From Rhizobium redzepovicii (GTDB lineage: Bacteria; Pseudomonadota; Alphaproteobacteria; Rhizobiales; Rhizobiaceae): DNA of 64,000 nt. The stretch lies in contig NZ_JAILYH010000002.1 in NCBI RefSeq assembly GCF_019793435.1, positions 1-64,000 of the forward strand, read 5' to 3'. Positions within the stretch are counted from its first letter, which is position 1, and every line of letters starts with the position of its first letter. The position numbers were made by a program, and so were the translations under genes. Positions 43,289 to 51,561 of this stretch are shown here, piece by piece. Below the pieces are notes generated by a model. It was given only the letters and a program-made list of their open reading frames with translations, made no database searches and was not told the origin of the DNA.

Positions 43289-44167
43289 CTACCAGTTGAG
43301 GATCGGCTCCATCGCCGCCCTGAACTCGGCCTTTTCCTCCGAGGTCAGCTCGCCGAGCGGCGCGCGGCACGTCCCCACGGACAAGCCCTGCAGCTCGCAG
43401 CCATATTTGATCTTCTGCACGAACTTGCCGCTCTCCAGGATGTTCATCGCCCGATAGAGGGTCTTCATCATCTCGCGGGCTTTGCTGAGATCTCCCGCCT
43501 TGTAGGTTCGGTCGAGATCGCAGCACGCCTTGGCCATGCAGTTGGACGGACCGCAGATCCAGCTTTCCGCGCCCCAGAACATGAAATCGAGCGCGATATC
43601 GTCCGAGCCGCTGACGAGCTGGATCTTGCCCTCATAGCGGCTGGCGATGTCGATGGCGCGCTGCAAAACGCCCGAGCTTTCCTTGATGCCGATCACCCGC
43701 GGATTATCGGCAAAATGATCCATCAGCTCGAAGCCGATGTCCGAACCATCCTTGGCCGGATAGGAATAGAGCACGAGGTTCACATCGACAGCACCGAGCA
43801 CGGCTTCGTAGTGCTTGATGAGCTCCGCCTGCGTCGGACGGGTATAGAATGGCGGCGCCAGCAGGACCGTGTCATAGCCGATGTCGCGTGCCATAGCCGT
43901 CTGCTCGATCACCTCGCGGGTCGCCGGCGCATTGGTGCCGGCGATCAGAATTTCGCCCGGTCTGGCAAACTCCTTGACGAACTGCAGCACGTCACGACGC
44001 TCTTCCCTGGATTGGCTGAAATATTCACCTGTGGACCCATTCGGAACCCAGCCGGTGACGCCTGCCTCACGCAGATGTGTCAGAAGCTTTTCGAACGCCT
44101 TGAAGTCAATCTTGTTGCTCGCGTCGAAGGGTGTGATGAGGGCGGGCACGACGCCGGAAAGTTTCAT
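43289..44167 (-). CDS. hypD: DapA-family deaminase (pyrroline-4-hydroxy-2-carboxylate deaminase)
   Basis: A 292-residue TIM barrel of the DHDPS/NAL superfamily. The Schiff-base Lys is K162 in VIGIKESSG, and Y134 (VLYSYPAK) is the catalytic tyrosine. GSTGEYFS matches the carboxylate-binding loop. In this operon it should convert delta1-pyrroline-4-hydroxy-2-carboxylate to 2-oxoglutarate semialdehyde and ammonia. The gene lies between the permease genes and the flavoprotein, on one transcript. A cousin with different neighbours is at 60.9 kb. Confidence 0.85.
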   Translation of the reverse strand: MKLSGVVPALITPFDASNKIDFKAFEKLLTHLREAGVTGWVPNGSTGEYFSQSREERRDVLQFVKEFARPGEILIAGTNAPATREVIEQTAMARDIGYDTVLLAPPFYTRPTQAELIKHYEAVLGAVDVNLVLYSYPAKDGSDIGFELMDHFADNPRVIGIKESSGVLQRAIDIASRYEGKIQLVSGSDDIALDFMFWGAESWICGPSNCMAKACCDLDRTYKAGDLSKAREMMKTLYRAMNILESGKFVQKIKYGCELQGLSVGTCRAPLGELTSEEKAEFRAAMEPILNW

Positions 44168-44197
44168 GGGATTCTCCTGTCCTGGGAATGACGGTTT

Positions 44198-44866
44198 TCA
44201 GATTGCGAGCTTCTTGAGGATGCGTCCCTCGATGAGGGAAACCGCCCGCGTCAGTGGGAAGGCAATGGCGAAGTAGATCAGCGCGACGACCGTCAGCACT
44301 TCGACCGGGCGGGCCGTGTTGTTCGAGATGTTCTGGCCGACGAACATCAGGTCCGCCATGCCGACGGCGGAGACGAGCGCGCTCTCCTTGAAGAGGCTGA
44401 CGCAGTTCGACAGCAGCGTCGGGATGGCCCGCAGCACCGCCTGCGGCAGCACGACGTTGACGACCTGGGCGCTGCGCGGCAGGCCGAGTGCGACGCAGGC
44501 ATCCAACTGCTCGCGGCCGATGGATTTGAGGCTGGCGCGGAACGTTTCGCTGGTGATCGCGCCCATGTAGAGCGTCAGCGTGATGACGCCCGATGCGAGA
44601 TTCGAAAGCTCGACGCCGAGGAGCAGCGGCAGGCAGAAGAAGATCCAGAAGAGCTGGATAAGGACCGGCGTGCCGCGGAAGAATTCGACATAGGTGCCTG
44701 CAATGGCGCGAAGCGCCAAATTGCGCGACGCGCGGGCCAAACCGACGAGAAAGCCGAGAGAGCATCCAAGCACGATGCAGATGATCGTCAGCTTGATCGT
44801 CATCCACAGGCCGAGCAGCAGCGCGTTTTCGAAGCGCAGCAGGATCGAGAAATCGAGCGTCATCAT
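44198..44866 (-). CDS. Amino acid ABC transporter permease (HisM-type)
   Basis: A 222-residue inner-membrane protein with about five helices and the EAA loop around ASLKSIGREQLDACVALGLP, which contacts the ATPase. AGGAGG precedes the first of two ATGs. It forms the channel with the neighbouring 220-residue permease. Both belong to the polar amino acid group, fitting import of hydroxyproline or a related amino acid. Confidence 0.9.
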   Translation of the reverse strand: MMTLDFSILLRFENALLLGLWMTIKLTIICIVLGCSLGFLVGLARASRNLALRAIAGTYVEFFRGTPVLIQLFWIFFCLPLLLGVELSNLASGVITLTLYMGAITSETFRASLKSIGREQLDACVALGLPRSAQVVNVVLPQAVLRAIPTLLSNCVSLFKESALVSAVGMADLMFVGQNISNNTARPVEVLTVVALIYFAIAFPLTRAVSLIEGRILKKLAI

Positions 44867-44875
44867 GCTGGCCTC

Positions 44876-45538
44876 CTAGCTGACGAGGATCTGGCGGCGG
44901 CGTTCGAGCAGGCCGACGATCTGGGTGATCGGGAAGGACACGGCGAAATAGATGAGTGCCACGACCGTGAAGGTCTCGATCGGGCGATAGGTCTCCGTCG
45001 CCAGAGTCTTGCCCTGGTACATCAGGTCCTGGATCGCCACGATCGCGACCAGCGCGCTCTGCTGGAAAATGACGATGCCGTTGGTCAAAAGCACCGGGAT
45101 CGAGGCGCGGAACGCCGTCGGGAAGACGATGTAGAGCACCCGCTGCAGCGGATTGAGACCGAGCGCGATGCCGGCATCGAGCTGCTCGCGCGGCACCGCC
45201 TGGATGGATGCCCGGTAGGCCTCGGCATTGAACGCCATCAGATTGAGCCCGAGGGCCATGATGCCCATCGTCATCGGGTCGAGGAAGACGTCGAACAGCA
45301 TCGGCACGCAGTAGAATATCCAGACGATCTGGACGATCGCCGGCGTGCAGCGGAAGAATTCGACGAACAGCATGAACGGCAGCCGCACGACCTTGATCGG
45401 ACTCATGATCAGGAGGGCGAGTCCGAAGCCCAGGACGATGCCGAGGGCGTTCGCAGCCGCTGTCAGCTGCAGCGAAACCCACAGCCCCTGCAGCAGCGGA
45501 GCGATGGAGACGGCGTTGAAATCGAACGTGTAGTTCAT
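44876..45538 (-). CDS. Amino acid ABC transporter permease
   Basis: A 220-residue inner-membrane permease starting MNYTFDFNAVSIAPLLQGLW. The EAA loop is in AYRASIQAVPREQLDAGIAL followed by GLNPLQ. It is nine bases from the next permease and nine from the ATPase, so the three are co-translated. With its partner it makes the transmembrane pathway of the polar amino acid transporter that starts this operon. Confidence 0.9.
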   Translation of the reverse strand: MNYTFDFNAVSIAPLLQGLWVSLQLTAAANALGIVLGFGLALLIMSPIKVVRLPFMLFVEFFRCTPAIVQIVWIFYCVPMLFDVFLDPMTMGIMALGLNLMAFNAEAYRASIQAVPREQLDAGIALGLNPLQRVLYIVFPTAFRASIPVLLTNGIVIFQQSALVAIVAIQDLMYQGKTLATETYRPIETFTVVALIYFAVSFPITQIVGLLERRRQILVS

Positions 45539-45547
45539 CTGTGCCTC

Positions 45548-46330
45548 CTACTGTTTGATGTGGAAGACGCGGTCGATGAATTCCTTGGTGCGTTCCTCGC
45601 GCGGAGCGCCGAGCACCTGCTCGGGCGGGCCGTCCTCGACGACCACGCCGCCGGCGCAGAAGATGACGCGCGAGGCGATGTTCTTGGCGAACCACATGTC
45701 GTGGGTGACGATCATCATCGGCATGTCCTGGGCGGCGAGCTGCAGGATCACCTGCTCCACCTCGCTCACGAGTTCCGGATCGAGCGCCGAGGTAACCTCG
45801 TCGAACAGCATCAGCTTCGGATCGAGCATCAATGCGCGGGCGACGGCGACGCGCTGCTTCTGGCCGCCGGAAAGCTGTGCCGGATAGGCATTGGCCTTGG
45901 CGCCGAGCCCGAAGCGCTCGAGCAGAGCCTGGGCGCGAGCGGTCGCCTTCGACTTGCTTTCTCCGCGCACTTTGCAGGGTGCGAGGATCAGGTTCTGAAT
46001 GACGCTCAGATGTGGAAACAGCGTGTAGTGCTGAAAGACCATGCCGATCGAGCGGCGGACATTGGTGTCGATCTGGGTCTTCCTGGCACCGCCATCGGAA
46101 GAAATATAGGCCTTGCCGTCGAATCTGACCGAGCCGCTGTCGATCTGCTCCAGGCCCATCATCACCCTGAGTAGCGTGCTCTTGCCGCCGCCGCTCGGAC
46201 CGATGACGACGACGCGTTCGCCGCGCGTCATTTCAATGTCGATGCCTTTCAGCACCTGGATTGCTCCGTTGCCATAGCTTTTGTGGAGCGCCTGCATTTT
46301 CACGAGGGGAAGGCTGAAGGAGGTGGTCAT
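45548..46330 (-). CDS. Amino acid ABC transporter ATP-binding protein
   Basis: The ATG at 46330 is used; a TTG two codons earlier is possible. The 260-residue ATPase has Walker A GPSGGGKST, Q-loop region FQHYTLFPHLSV, signature LSGGQKQR, Walker B LMLFDEVTSALDP and the H-loop VTHD. It energises import through the two permeases downstream. The layout is standard for the GlnQ/HisP group. Confidence 0.93.
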   Translation of the reverse strand: MTTSFSLPLVKMQALHKSYGNGAIQVLKGIDIEMTRGERVVVIGPSGGGKSTLLRVMMGLEQIDSGSVRFDGKAYISSDGGARKTQIDTNVRRSIGMVFQHYTLFPHLSVIQNLILAPCKVRGESKSKATARAQALLERFGLGAKANAYPAQLSGGQKQRVAVARALMLDPKLMLFDEVTSALDPELVSEVEQVILQLAAQDMPMMIVTHDMWFAKNIASRVIFCAGGVVVEDGPPEQVLGAPREERTKEFIDRVFHIKQ

Positions 46331-46392
46331 GGCCAATCTCCGATGATCGAAGCTGGAAGGGCCGGCGCGATCCCCGCACCGGCCCGGCGAGG

Positions 46393-47223
46393 TTACTTTG
46401 CGCCCTTGAGCACGTCGTCGACCGCCTTGCGGATCAGCTCATCGACGTGACCGGTGGCGACCTTCTCTTCGAGGAAAATATCGACCACTTCGACATCGGC
46501 GGCCGAAAGCTGATGCGGCAGACCGAAAGCGACACCCTGCTTGGCAAGAGCCGGCGTCGGGTTGAGCGCAACCGCCCAATCCGGGTTCGACTGGGTGAAG
46601 AGCTGATTGGTATCGGAGGCGTCGACCAGGATGTCGGCGCGCTTCGAGGTGACCGCCAGCCGGGTCTCGTCATTGCCGGGAAGGCGCATGATCGTGGCGT
46701 TCTTCACCGCAGCGGAAATGGCTTTGTCCTGCGCCGTGCCGGACATGACGGCGAGCGTCACGCCTGATTTGTCAATATCGGCCACCGAAGCGGCACCGGT
46801 GGTAATCTTCGGATTGTTTTTATTGTAGGCGAGCGAGATCTGGTACTCCATCGCCGGGATCGAGAACTGCACGGCCATGGCGCGAGTTGGTGTCCGGTTG
46901 AGCGCCAGCGACAGATCCCATTTGCCCGCCTGCAGACCGGCAACGATATTGTCCCAGGTGGTATCGACGAATTCAGGCTTCACCTTGAGGACGTCGGCAA
47001 ATTCCTTGCAGAGATCGGCGAAGAAGCCGGTGTACTCGCCCGTCGCCGGATCGCGCATGACATAAGGCGGCGCAACGGCCGCGCCGCAGCGCAGCGTGCC
47101 TGCCTTCTGCACGCCCTGCCAATATCCGTCAGTGGTCTGGGCGTGTGCGGCGGTTGCGGAAAGACCTGCCATCAGGGCGAGCACGGGCAGCGCCCGCAAG
47201 GCGGACGTTATCAAAGAAAGCAT
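46393..47223 (-). CDS. Periplasmic amino acid-binding protein
   Basis: The ATG at 47223 follows AAAGAGGAATG, and a signal peptide (MLSLITSALRALPVLALMAG, cleaved near AHAQT) opens the 276-residue product. The mature protein is a family 3 solute-binding protein (GTLRCGAAVAPPYVMRDPAT, GEYTGFFADLCKEFADVLKV). It delivers substrate, by context hydroxyproline or a similar polar amino acid, to the permeases. It is the first gene of the ten-gene operon. The promoter lies in the 200-base gap shared with the divergent GntR gene. Confidence 0.9.
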   Translation of the reverse strand: MLSLITSALRALPVLALMAGLSATAAHAQTTDGYWQGVQKAGTLRCGAAVAPPYVMRDPATGEYTGFFADLCKEFADVLKVKPEFVDTTWDNIVAGLQAGKWDLSLALNRTPTRAMAVQFSIPAMEYQISLAYNKNNPKITTGAASVADIDKSGVTLAVMSGTAQDKAISAAVKNATIMRLPGNDETRLAVTSKRADILVDASDTNQLFTQSNPDWAVALNPTPALAKQGVAFGLPHQLSAADVEVVDIFLEEKVATGHVDELIRKAVDDVLKGAK

Positions 47224-47301
47224 TGGGCATTCCTCTTTTGCTGTGCGCGAAAGCGCGCGGTTCCACTCGTCGGCTCTGGCCGTTTCTATTGGTTTTTTGT
47301 C

Positions 47302-47383
47302 GGCTGCGTGTCGACTGGACGGGATCATGTCAACAGCGTGTCGACAAAGTCAAGCGGAAAAATTACATTGCCGACACGCTGTT
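47302..47383. promoter_or_regulatory. Repeated GCGTGTCGAC boxes in the divergent hyp promoter
   Basis: TGCGTGTCGAC occurs near 47305, AACAGCGTGTCGAC at 47332-47345 and its inverted match GCCGACACGCTGTT at 47370-47383 (13 of 14 bases). These lie between the ABC operon and the GntR gene and are the most likely operators of that regulator. Confidence 0.6.
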
Positions 47384-47425
47384 TTTCTGGCCCAATGGGA
47401 TCCGCGCCTGGAGAAAGGGACTTAA

Positions 47426-48145
47426 GTGTCTGATGAATCGGAAGTGAAACGCATCCGCGGGACCGGCTGGAAGAGCGTTTACGAAACGCTCCGCAACGAG
47501 ATTTTGTCGCTTGCTTTGCCGCCCGGTCAGCTTCTCGACGAGATGACGCTTGCCGAACGCTTCGACATGTCGCGCTCGCCAGTGCGTGAAGCGCTGATCC
47601 GGCTCGGCGCCGACGAGTTGGTAGTGACGCTTTCCAACCGCAGCACGATCGTCGCGCCGATCGAAGTCGCGACCTTTCCCAAATATGTCGAGGCGCTCGA
47701 CATCGCGCAGCGAATGAATACGCGGCTTGCCGCAGCGCTCCGGACCGAGGCCGACCTCAAGACCATCGCCAAGCGGCTGAAGATCTTCGAAGCGGCGGTT
47801 AAAACCGGCAATCATCTCGCCATGTCGGAGGCCAACAAGGAATTCCACATGGCGATCGCCCATGCCGGAAAAAATCAGTACCTCGCCTCCTTCTACGAGA
47901 AATTGCTGTCGCAGGGACAGCGCATGCTCCACCTGCATTTCGAATATCTGGAGCGGACCCATGAGGGCTATCTGCTGACCGACGAGCACACGCTGATGCT
48001 CGATGCCATCAGGGACAAGAACGTCGAGCTCGCCGATGAGCTCGCCCATGCCCATACGCGCCAATTCCAAGACAATTTCATCAACTTCATGCGCGAGAAC
48101 TACACGACGGATGTCGCGTTGGGGCCGTTGCGGGCTGCGGAGTAA
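47426..48145 (+). CDS. GntR regulator of the hyp operon (FCD subfamily)
   Basis: From a GTG behind GAGAAAGGG comes a 239-residue protein. It has a winged helix-turn-helix (MTLAERFDMSRSPVREALIR) and a complete FCD effector domain (EANKEFHMAIAHAGKNQYLA, TDEHTLMLDAIRDKNVELAD). It diverges from the amino acid transporter and hydroxyproline genes and has repeated inverted boxes in the shared promoter, so it should control both directions. In Sinorhizobium the corresponding regulator is HypR; I do not claim identity. A ProC-like gene follows after five bases. Confidence 0.87.
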   Translation: MSDESEVKRIRGTGWKSVYETLRNEILSLALPPGQLLDEMTLAERFDMSRSPVREALIRLGADELVVTLSNRSTIVAPIEVATFPKYVEALDIAQRMNTRLAAALRTEADLKTIAKRLKIFEAAVKTGNHLAMSEANKEFHMAIAHAGKNQYLASFYEKLLSQGQRMLHLHFEYLERTHEGYLLTDEHTLMLDAIRDKNVELADELAHAHTRQFQDNFINFMRENYTTDVALGPLRAAE

Positions 48146-48150
48146 CAGCG

Positions 48151-48933
48151 ATGATCGACAGCATTGGATTCGTCGGCACCGGCGCCATCACCGAAGCCAT
48201 GGTTCGCGGGCTTCTGGCCGCACCGGCTTACGCCTCCGAGGTCCACGTTTCACCGCGGAGCGCGCACATTGCCGCCACGCTGGCAGAAGAGTTCGCCTCG
48301 GTCAGGATTGCCGGGGACAACCAGACTGTCGTCGATCGCAGCGACATGGTGTTCCTGGCGATAAGGCCGCAGATCGCCGAGGAGGTCGTGCGGGCGCTGT
48401 CGTTCAGGACCGGCCAGACGGTCGTCAGCCTCGTCGCGGCGACGGAGCGGCAAGCCCTACTCGATTGGATCGGCGCCGATATCGATCTCGTCCAGGCCAT
48501 CCCCCTGCCCTTCGTCGCACAGCGGCAAGGCGTTACTGCCATCTATCCCGCCAATGCCGCCATCGCGGCGCTGTTTGACACGCTCGGAACGGCCGTCCAG
48601 TGTCAGTCGCGGAAGGAATACGATCTCCTCGCGGCCGCAAGCGCAGTCATGTCGACCTATTTCGGCGTCATGGAGTCGATCACCGGCTGGCTGGAAAAAA
48701 GCGGCCTCGAAAGGGCAAAGGGCCAAGCCTACATCGCCCCACTGTTTGCAAGCCTGGCGCAGAAAGCCAACAACCCCGGCAACGAGCCGTTCAGCGCGCT
48801 GAGCCGCGAATTCGCCACCAAAGGCGGCCTGAACGAGCAGGTTCTTTCGGACTTCGACAAGCAGGGCGGTCTTGCCGCACTCACCGCCGCCCTCGACGGC
48901 GTGCTTGCCCGCATCGAGGGCCGCAGGAGCTGA
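48151..48933 (+). CDS. ProC-like pyrroline-5-carboxylate reductase
   Basis: A 260-residue NAD(P)-dependent reductase beginning MIDSIGFVGTGAITEAMVRG, the Rossmann start of the ProC family. The C-terminal dimerisation region is shorter and less conserved than in standard ProC (usual 'GMTSPGGTT' is replaced by FATKGGLNEQVL), so the substrate may differ from delta1-pyrroline-5-carboxylate. It shares a transcript with the GntR gene and the next exported protein (five-base gaps). It could reduce a cyclic imine formed during hydroxyproline or related breakdown. Confidence 0.8.
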   Translation: MIDSIGFVGTGAITEAMVRGLLAAPAYASEVHVSPRSAHIAATLAEEFASVRIAGDNQTVVDRSDMVFLAIRPQIAEEVVRALSFRTGQTVVSLVAATERQALLDWIGADIDLVQAIPLPFVAQRQGVTAIYPANAAIAALFDTLGTAVQCQSRKEYDLLAAASAVMSTYFGVMESITGWLEKSGLERAKGQAYIAPLFASLAQKANNPGNEPFSALSREFATKGGLNEQVLSDFDKQGGLAALTAALDGVLARIEGRRS

Positions 48934-48938
48934 GGCGC

Positions 48939-49391
48939 ATGGCATCGGCATGGATGCGAACAGGTCTCGGCGCCGCCCTTGCAGCCGTCGCGGCCCTTCT
49001 CGGCGGAAGCGTCCTGGCGCATGCCGAGGCGGCAAGACCACCGGCCGTTTCCACCGTCATTCTCTCCCTCTCACCACGGACCATTCGTTGGGCCACCATC
49101 TACAAGGTTCCCGACCCCGCCGATCACGATCCCTATTACCATCTTGAAGTGATCGAGAAGGAGCGGCATACGCCGCCCTGGCAATTCAAGCGGCTTGCCG
49201 CCCATCTCGTCGTGACGGCGGCGGCTTTGGACAGGAGCCGCCTCAGACGGAAAGCAAAGACCTATTTTTACAAGGACATCGAGTTCCGGATCGCCGACAA
49301 GGCCTGGCGTCAACAATCTCCGGCGCAAAGAGAGGCCATGGTTTGCCGCACGGCAATTCTCGAATGCATAGGCAGATCCGATTCAGAATAG
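48939..49391 (+). CDS. Exported hypothetical protein
   Basis: A 150-residue protein with a signal peptide (MASAWMRTGLGAALAAVAAL to about 30) starting five bases after the ProC-like gene. The mature region reads RTIRWATIYKVPDPADHDPY and ends with a Cys pair (MVCRTAILECIG). The family is not known to me. Operon position ties its expression to the hyp regulator, but no function follows from sequence. Confidence 0.7.
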   Translation: MASAWMRTGLGAALAAVAALLGGSVLAHAEAARPPAVSTVILSLSPRTIRWATIYKVPDPADHDPYYHLEVIEKERHTPPWQFKRLAAHLVVTAAALDRSRLRRKAKTYFYKDIEFRIADKAWRQQSPAQREAMVCRTAILECIGRSDSE

Positions 49392-49416
49392 ATGTGACCT
49401 GCTAAATTAAAGAGTT

Positions 49417-49466
49417 AGAGCATGATGTCGTCCGAAAACCGCTCACACTTTTCGGCATCATGCTCT
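49417..49466. repeat. Rhizobial palindromic intergenic repeat
   Basis: AGAGCATGATG and CATCATGCTCT form an imperfect long stem with CGTCCGAAAACC and CACTTTTCGG in the centre. This is a well-known intergenic palindrome repeated in Rhizobium and relatives. It lies between the convergent exported-protein gene and XRE-cupin gene and may act as a terminator. Confidence 0.85.
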
Positions 49467-50013
49467 AGAACGTCGGCGGCGTGCAGGCGCTGATGACTTC
49501 GCAGGGCACCGGCCCGACGCAGCGGAACCGATGCGGCCGCCGGCTTTCGAAATAATAGGCATCCCCCGGCCCGAGGATACGCCGCTCGTCGTCGACGGTC
49601 ACCTCAAGCCTTCCCGAGAGGACGATCCCGCCCTCCTCCCCCTCGTGAACAAGCGGAATCTTACCGGTGTCGGCGCCCGGCTGGTAACATTCCTTGAGCA
49701 TCTGCAGGCTGCGCCCGAACAGGTTTTCTCCAACCTGCCTGTAGGAGATGGCGCCCTTGCCGATCTCCACCAGTTCTTCGGCCGCATAGAAAGCCTTCTT
49801 CGGACGCTCGGGCTCAAAGGCGAAGAACTCCGCCAGACCGATCGGGATACCGTCCAGAATCCGTTTCAAGGCCCCGACCGAAGGGTTGGAGGCGTTCGAT
49901 TCGATCAGCGAAATCGTTGAATTGGGCACGCCGGTGCGCTTGGCCAGTTCACGCTGGGAAAGCTTATGAGCGATGCGCAGATGACGCAGGCGGCTGCCGA
50001 TGTCGACTGACAT
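49465..50013 (-). CDS. XRE-family regulator with cupin domain
   Basis: A 182-residue protein with an N-terminal helix-turn-helix (LSQRELAKRTGVPNSTISLI) and a C-terminal cupin (KIPLVHEGEEGGIVLSGRLE, GPGDAYYFESRRPHRFRCVG). This is the PuuR-like layout of regulators that sense putrescine or amino compounds. It diverges from the omega-aminotransferase gene (142 bases between starts), which it most likely controls. Confidence 0.87.
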   Translation of the reverse strand: MSVDIGSRLRHLRIAHKLSQRELAKRTGVPNSTISLIESNASNPSVGALKRILDGIPIGLAEFFAFEPERPKKAFYAAEELVEIGKGAISYRQVGENLFGRSLQMLKECYQPGADTGKIPLVHEGEEGGIVLSGRLEVTVDDERRILGPGDAYYFESRRPHRFRCVGPVPCEVISACTPPTF

Positions 50014-50155
50014 GATGCGGTCCGTTTATGTTGTCCAGAATATCGAAAAACATATCCGCTCATCCGTTCAGTTTCAATGACTTGTACCGCAGAAGAAAAG
50101 GACTTGTTTGACTGGGAGAAATTGCCATTCTCACCGCCAACCATAGGAGGCCAGC

Positions 50156-51490
50156 ATGGACCAGATCAGCAAACCGAACGCGCCCGTACTCGACAATTTT
50201 TGGATGCCGTTCACCGCGAACCGGCAGTTCAAGGCTACGCCGCGCCTCCTGGCCGCAGCAGAGGGCATGTATTACACCGACGTCGACGGGAACCAGGTGC
50301 TGGACGGCACTGCCGGCCTCTGGTGCTGCAATGCCGGCCATGGCCGCAAGAAGATCGCCCAGGCAGTCGAACGGCAGCTTTCGACCATGGACTATGCTCC
50401 GACCTTCCAGATGGGCCATCCGATCGCCTTCGACTTCGCCGCCAAGCTGGCCGCGAACGCGCCGGGCGGCCCGGACGGCAAGCTCGACCGGGTATTTTTC
50501 ACGGGCTCAGGTTCGGAATCGGTCGATACGGCGCTGAAAATCGCCATCGCCTATCAGCGTGCCATCGGCCAGGGCACCCGCACGCGCATCATCGGGCGCG
50601 AGAAGGGTTATCACGGCGTCGGCTTCGGCGGCATTTCCGTCGGCGGCCTCGTCAACAACCGGCGGGTCTTTCCGCAGATACCGGCCGACCATATGCGCCA
50701 TACGCTCGACGTCGAGCGCAATGCCTTTTCGAAGGGCCTTCCCGCCCACGGCGTGGAACTGTCCGACGATCTGGAGCGCCTGGTGCAGTTGCACGGCGCC
50801 GAAACCATTGCCGCCGTCATCGTCGAACCGATGTCGGGATCGGCGGGCGTCGTCCTGCCGCCGAAAGGCTATCTGGAAAAGCTGCGTGCAACCGCCGACA
50901 AGCACGGCATCCTGCTGATCTTCGACGAGGTCATCACCGGCTTCGGCCGTCTCGGCACGCCTTTCGCCGTCGATTATTTCGGCGTCGTGCCGGATCTCGT
51001 CACCACGGCAAAGGGGCTGACCAACGGGGCGATCCCGATGGGCGCAGTCTTTGCCAGCCGCAAGATCTATGACGGCCTGATGGTCGGCCCGGAAAATGCG
51101 ATCGAACTCTTCCATGGCTATACCTATTCCGGCCATCCGGTCGCCTGCGCAGCCGGGCTTGCAACCCTCGAAATCTACGAGGAAGAAGGACTGCTGACGC
51201 GCGCGGCCGATCTGGCCGAGCACTGGCAGGAGGCCCTGCATTCGCTGAAAGGCCTCCCCAATGTCGTCGACATCCGTAATCTCGGCCTGGTCGGCGCGGT
51301 CGAATTGGCGCCTCGCAACGGCGCGCCGGGAACCCGGGCCTACGACGTCTTCGTCGACTGCCTCAACAAGGGCCTGCTGATCCGCGTGACCGGCGACATC
51401 ATCGCGCTCTCGCCGCCGCTCATCATCGAGAAGAGCCAAATCGACACGATCGTCTCGACGATCGGCGATGCACTGAAGCGCGCGGCATAG
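50156..51490 (+). CDS. Omega-amino acid:pyruvate aminotransferase
   Basis: A 444-residue class-III PLP enzyme. GGAGG precedes the ATG. The active-site Lys is K286 (LVTTAKGLTNGAIPMG), with D257 in LLIFDEVITGFGR and the FTGSGSESVDTALK block. The W-C-C-N-A-G-H-G motif near residue 56 is typical of beta-alanine or omega-amino acid:pyruvate aminotransferases, which deaminate beta-alanine, putrescine products or 4-aminobutyrate. The divergent PuuR-like regulator supports a polyamine or omega-amino acid role. Confidence 0.87.
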   Translation: MDQISKPNAPVLDNFWMPFTANRQFKATPRLLAAAEGMYYTDVDGNQVLDGTAGLWCCNAGHGRKKIAQAVERQLSTMDYAPTFQMGHPIAFDFAAKLAANAPGGPDGKLDRVFFTGSGSESVDTALKIAIAYQRAIGQGTRTRIIGREKGYHGVGFGGISVGGLVNNRRVFPQIPADHMRHTLDVERNAFSKGLPAHGVELSDDLERLVQLHGAETIAAVIVEPMSGSAGVVLPPKGYLEKLRATADKHGILLIFDEVITGFGRLGTPFAVDYFGVVPDLVTTAKGLTNGAIPMGAVFASRKIYDGLMVGPENAIELFHGYTYSGHPVACAAGLATLEIYEEEGLLTRAADLAEHWQEALHSLKGLPNVVDIRNLGLVGAVELAPRNGAPGTRAYDVFVDCLNKGLLIRVTGDIIALSPPLIIEKSQIDTIVSTIGDALKRAA

Positions 51491-51510
51491 ACCTGCATCC
51501 AGCTTGTCCT

Positions 51511-51535
51511 CGTCGGCGATTTTGAATCGCCGACG
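51511..51535. terminator. Hairpin between convergent genes
   Basis: CGTCGGCGATT and AATCGCCGACG form a perfect 11-base stem with a 3-base loop, 21 bases past the aminotransferase stop and before the convergent AraC gene end. Probably terminates both transcripts. Confidence 0.7.
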
Positions 51536-51561
51536 GAACCATCCGGCCAGCTATATGGCGT

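Noticed and set aside
44106..45695. 529-residue minus-strand ORF across both permease genes
   Set aside because: It is out of frame with two clearly conserved permeases and full of Arg/Pro/Ala, typical of a shadow frame in GC-rich DNA.
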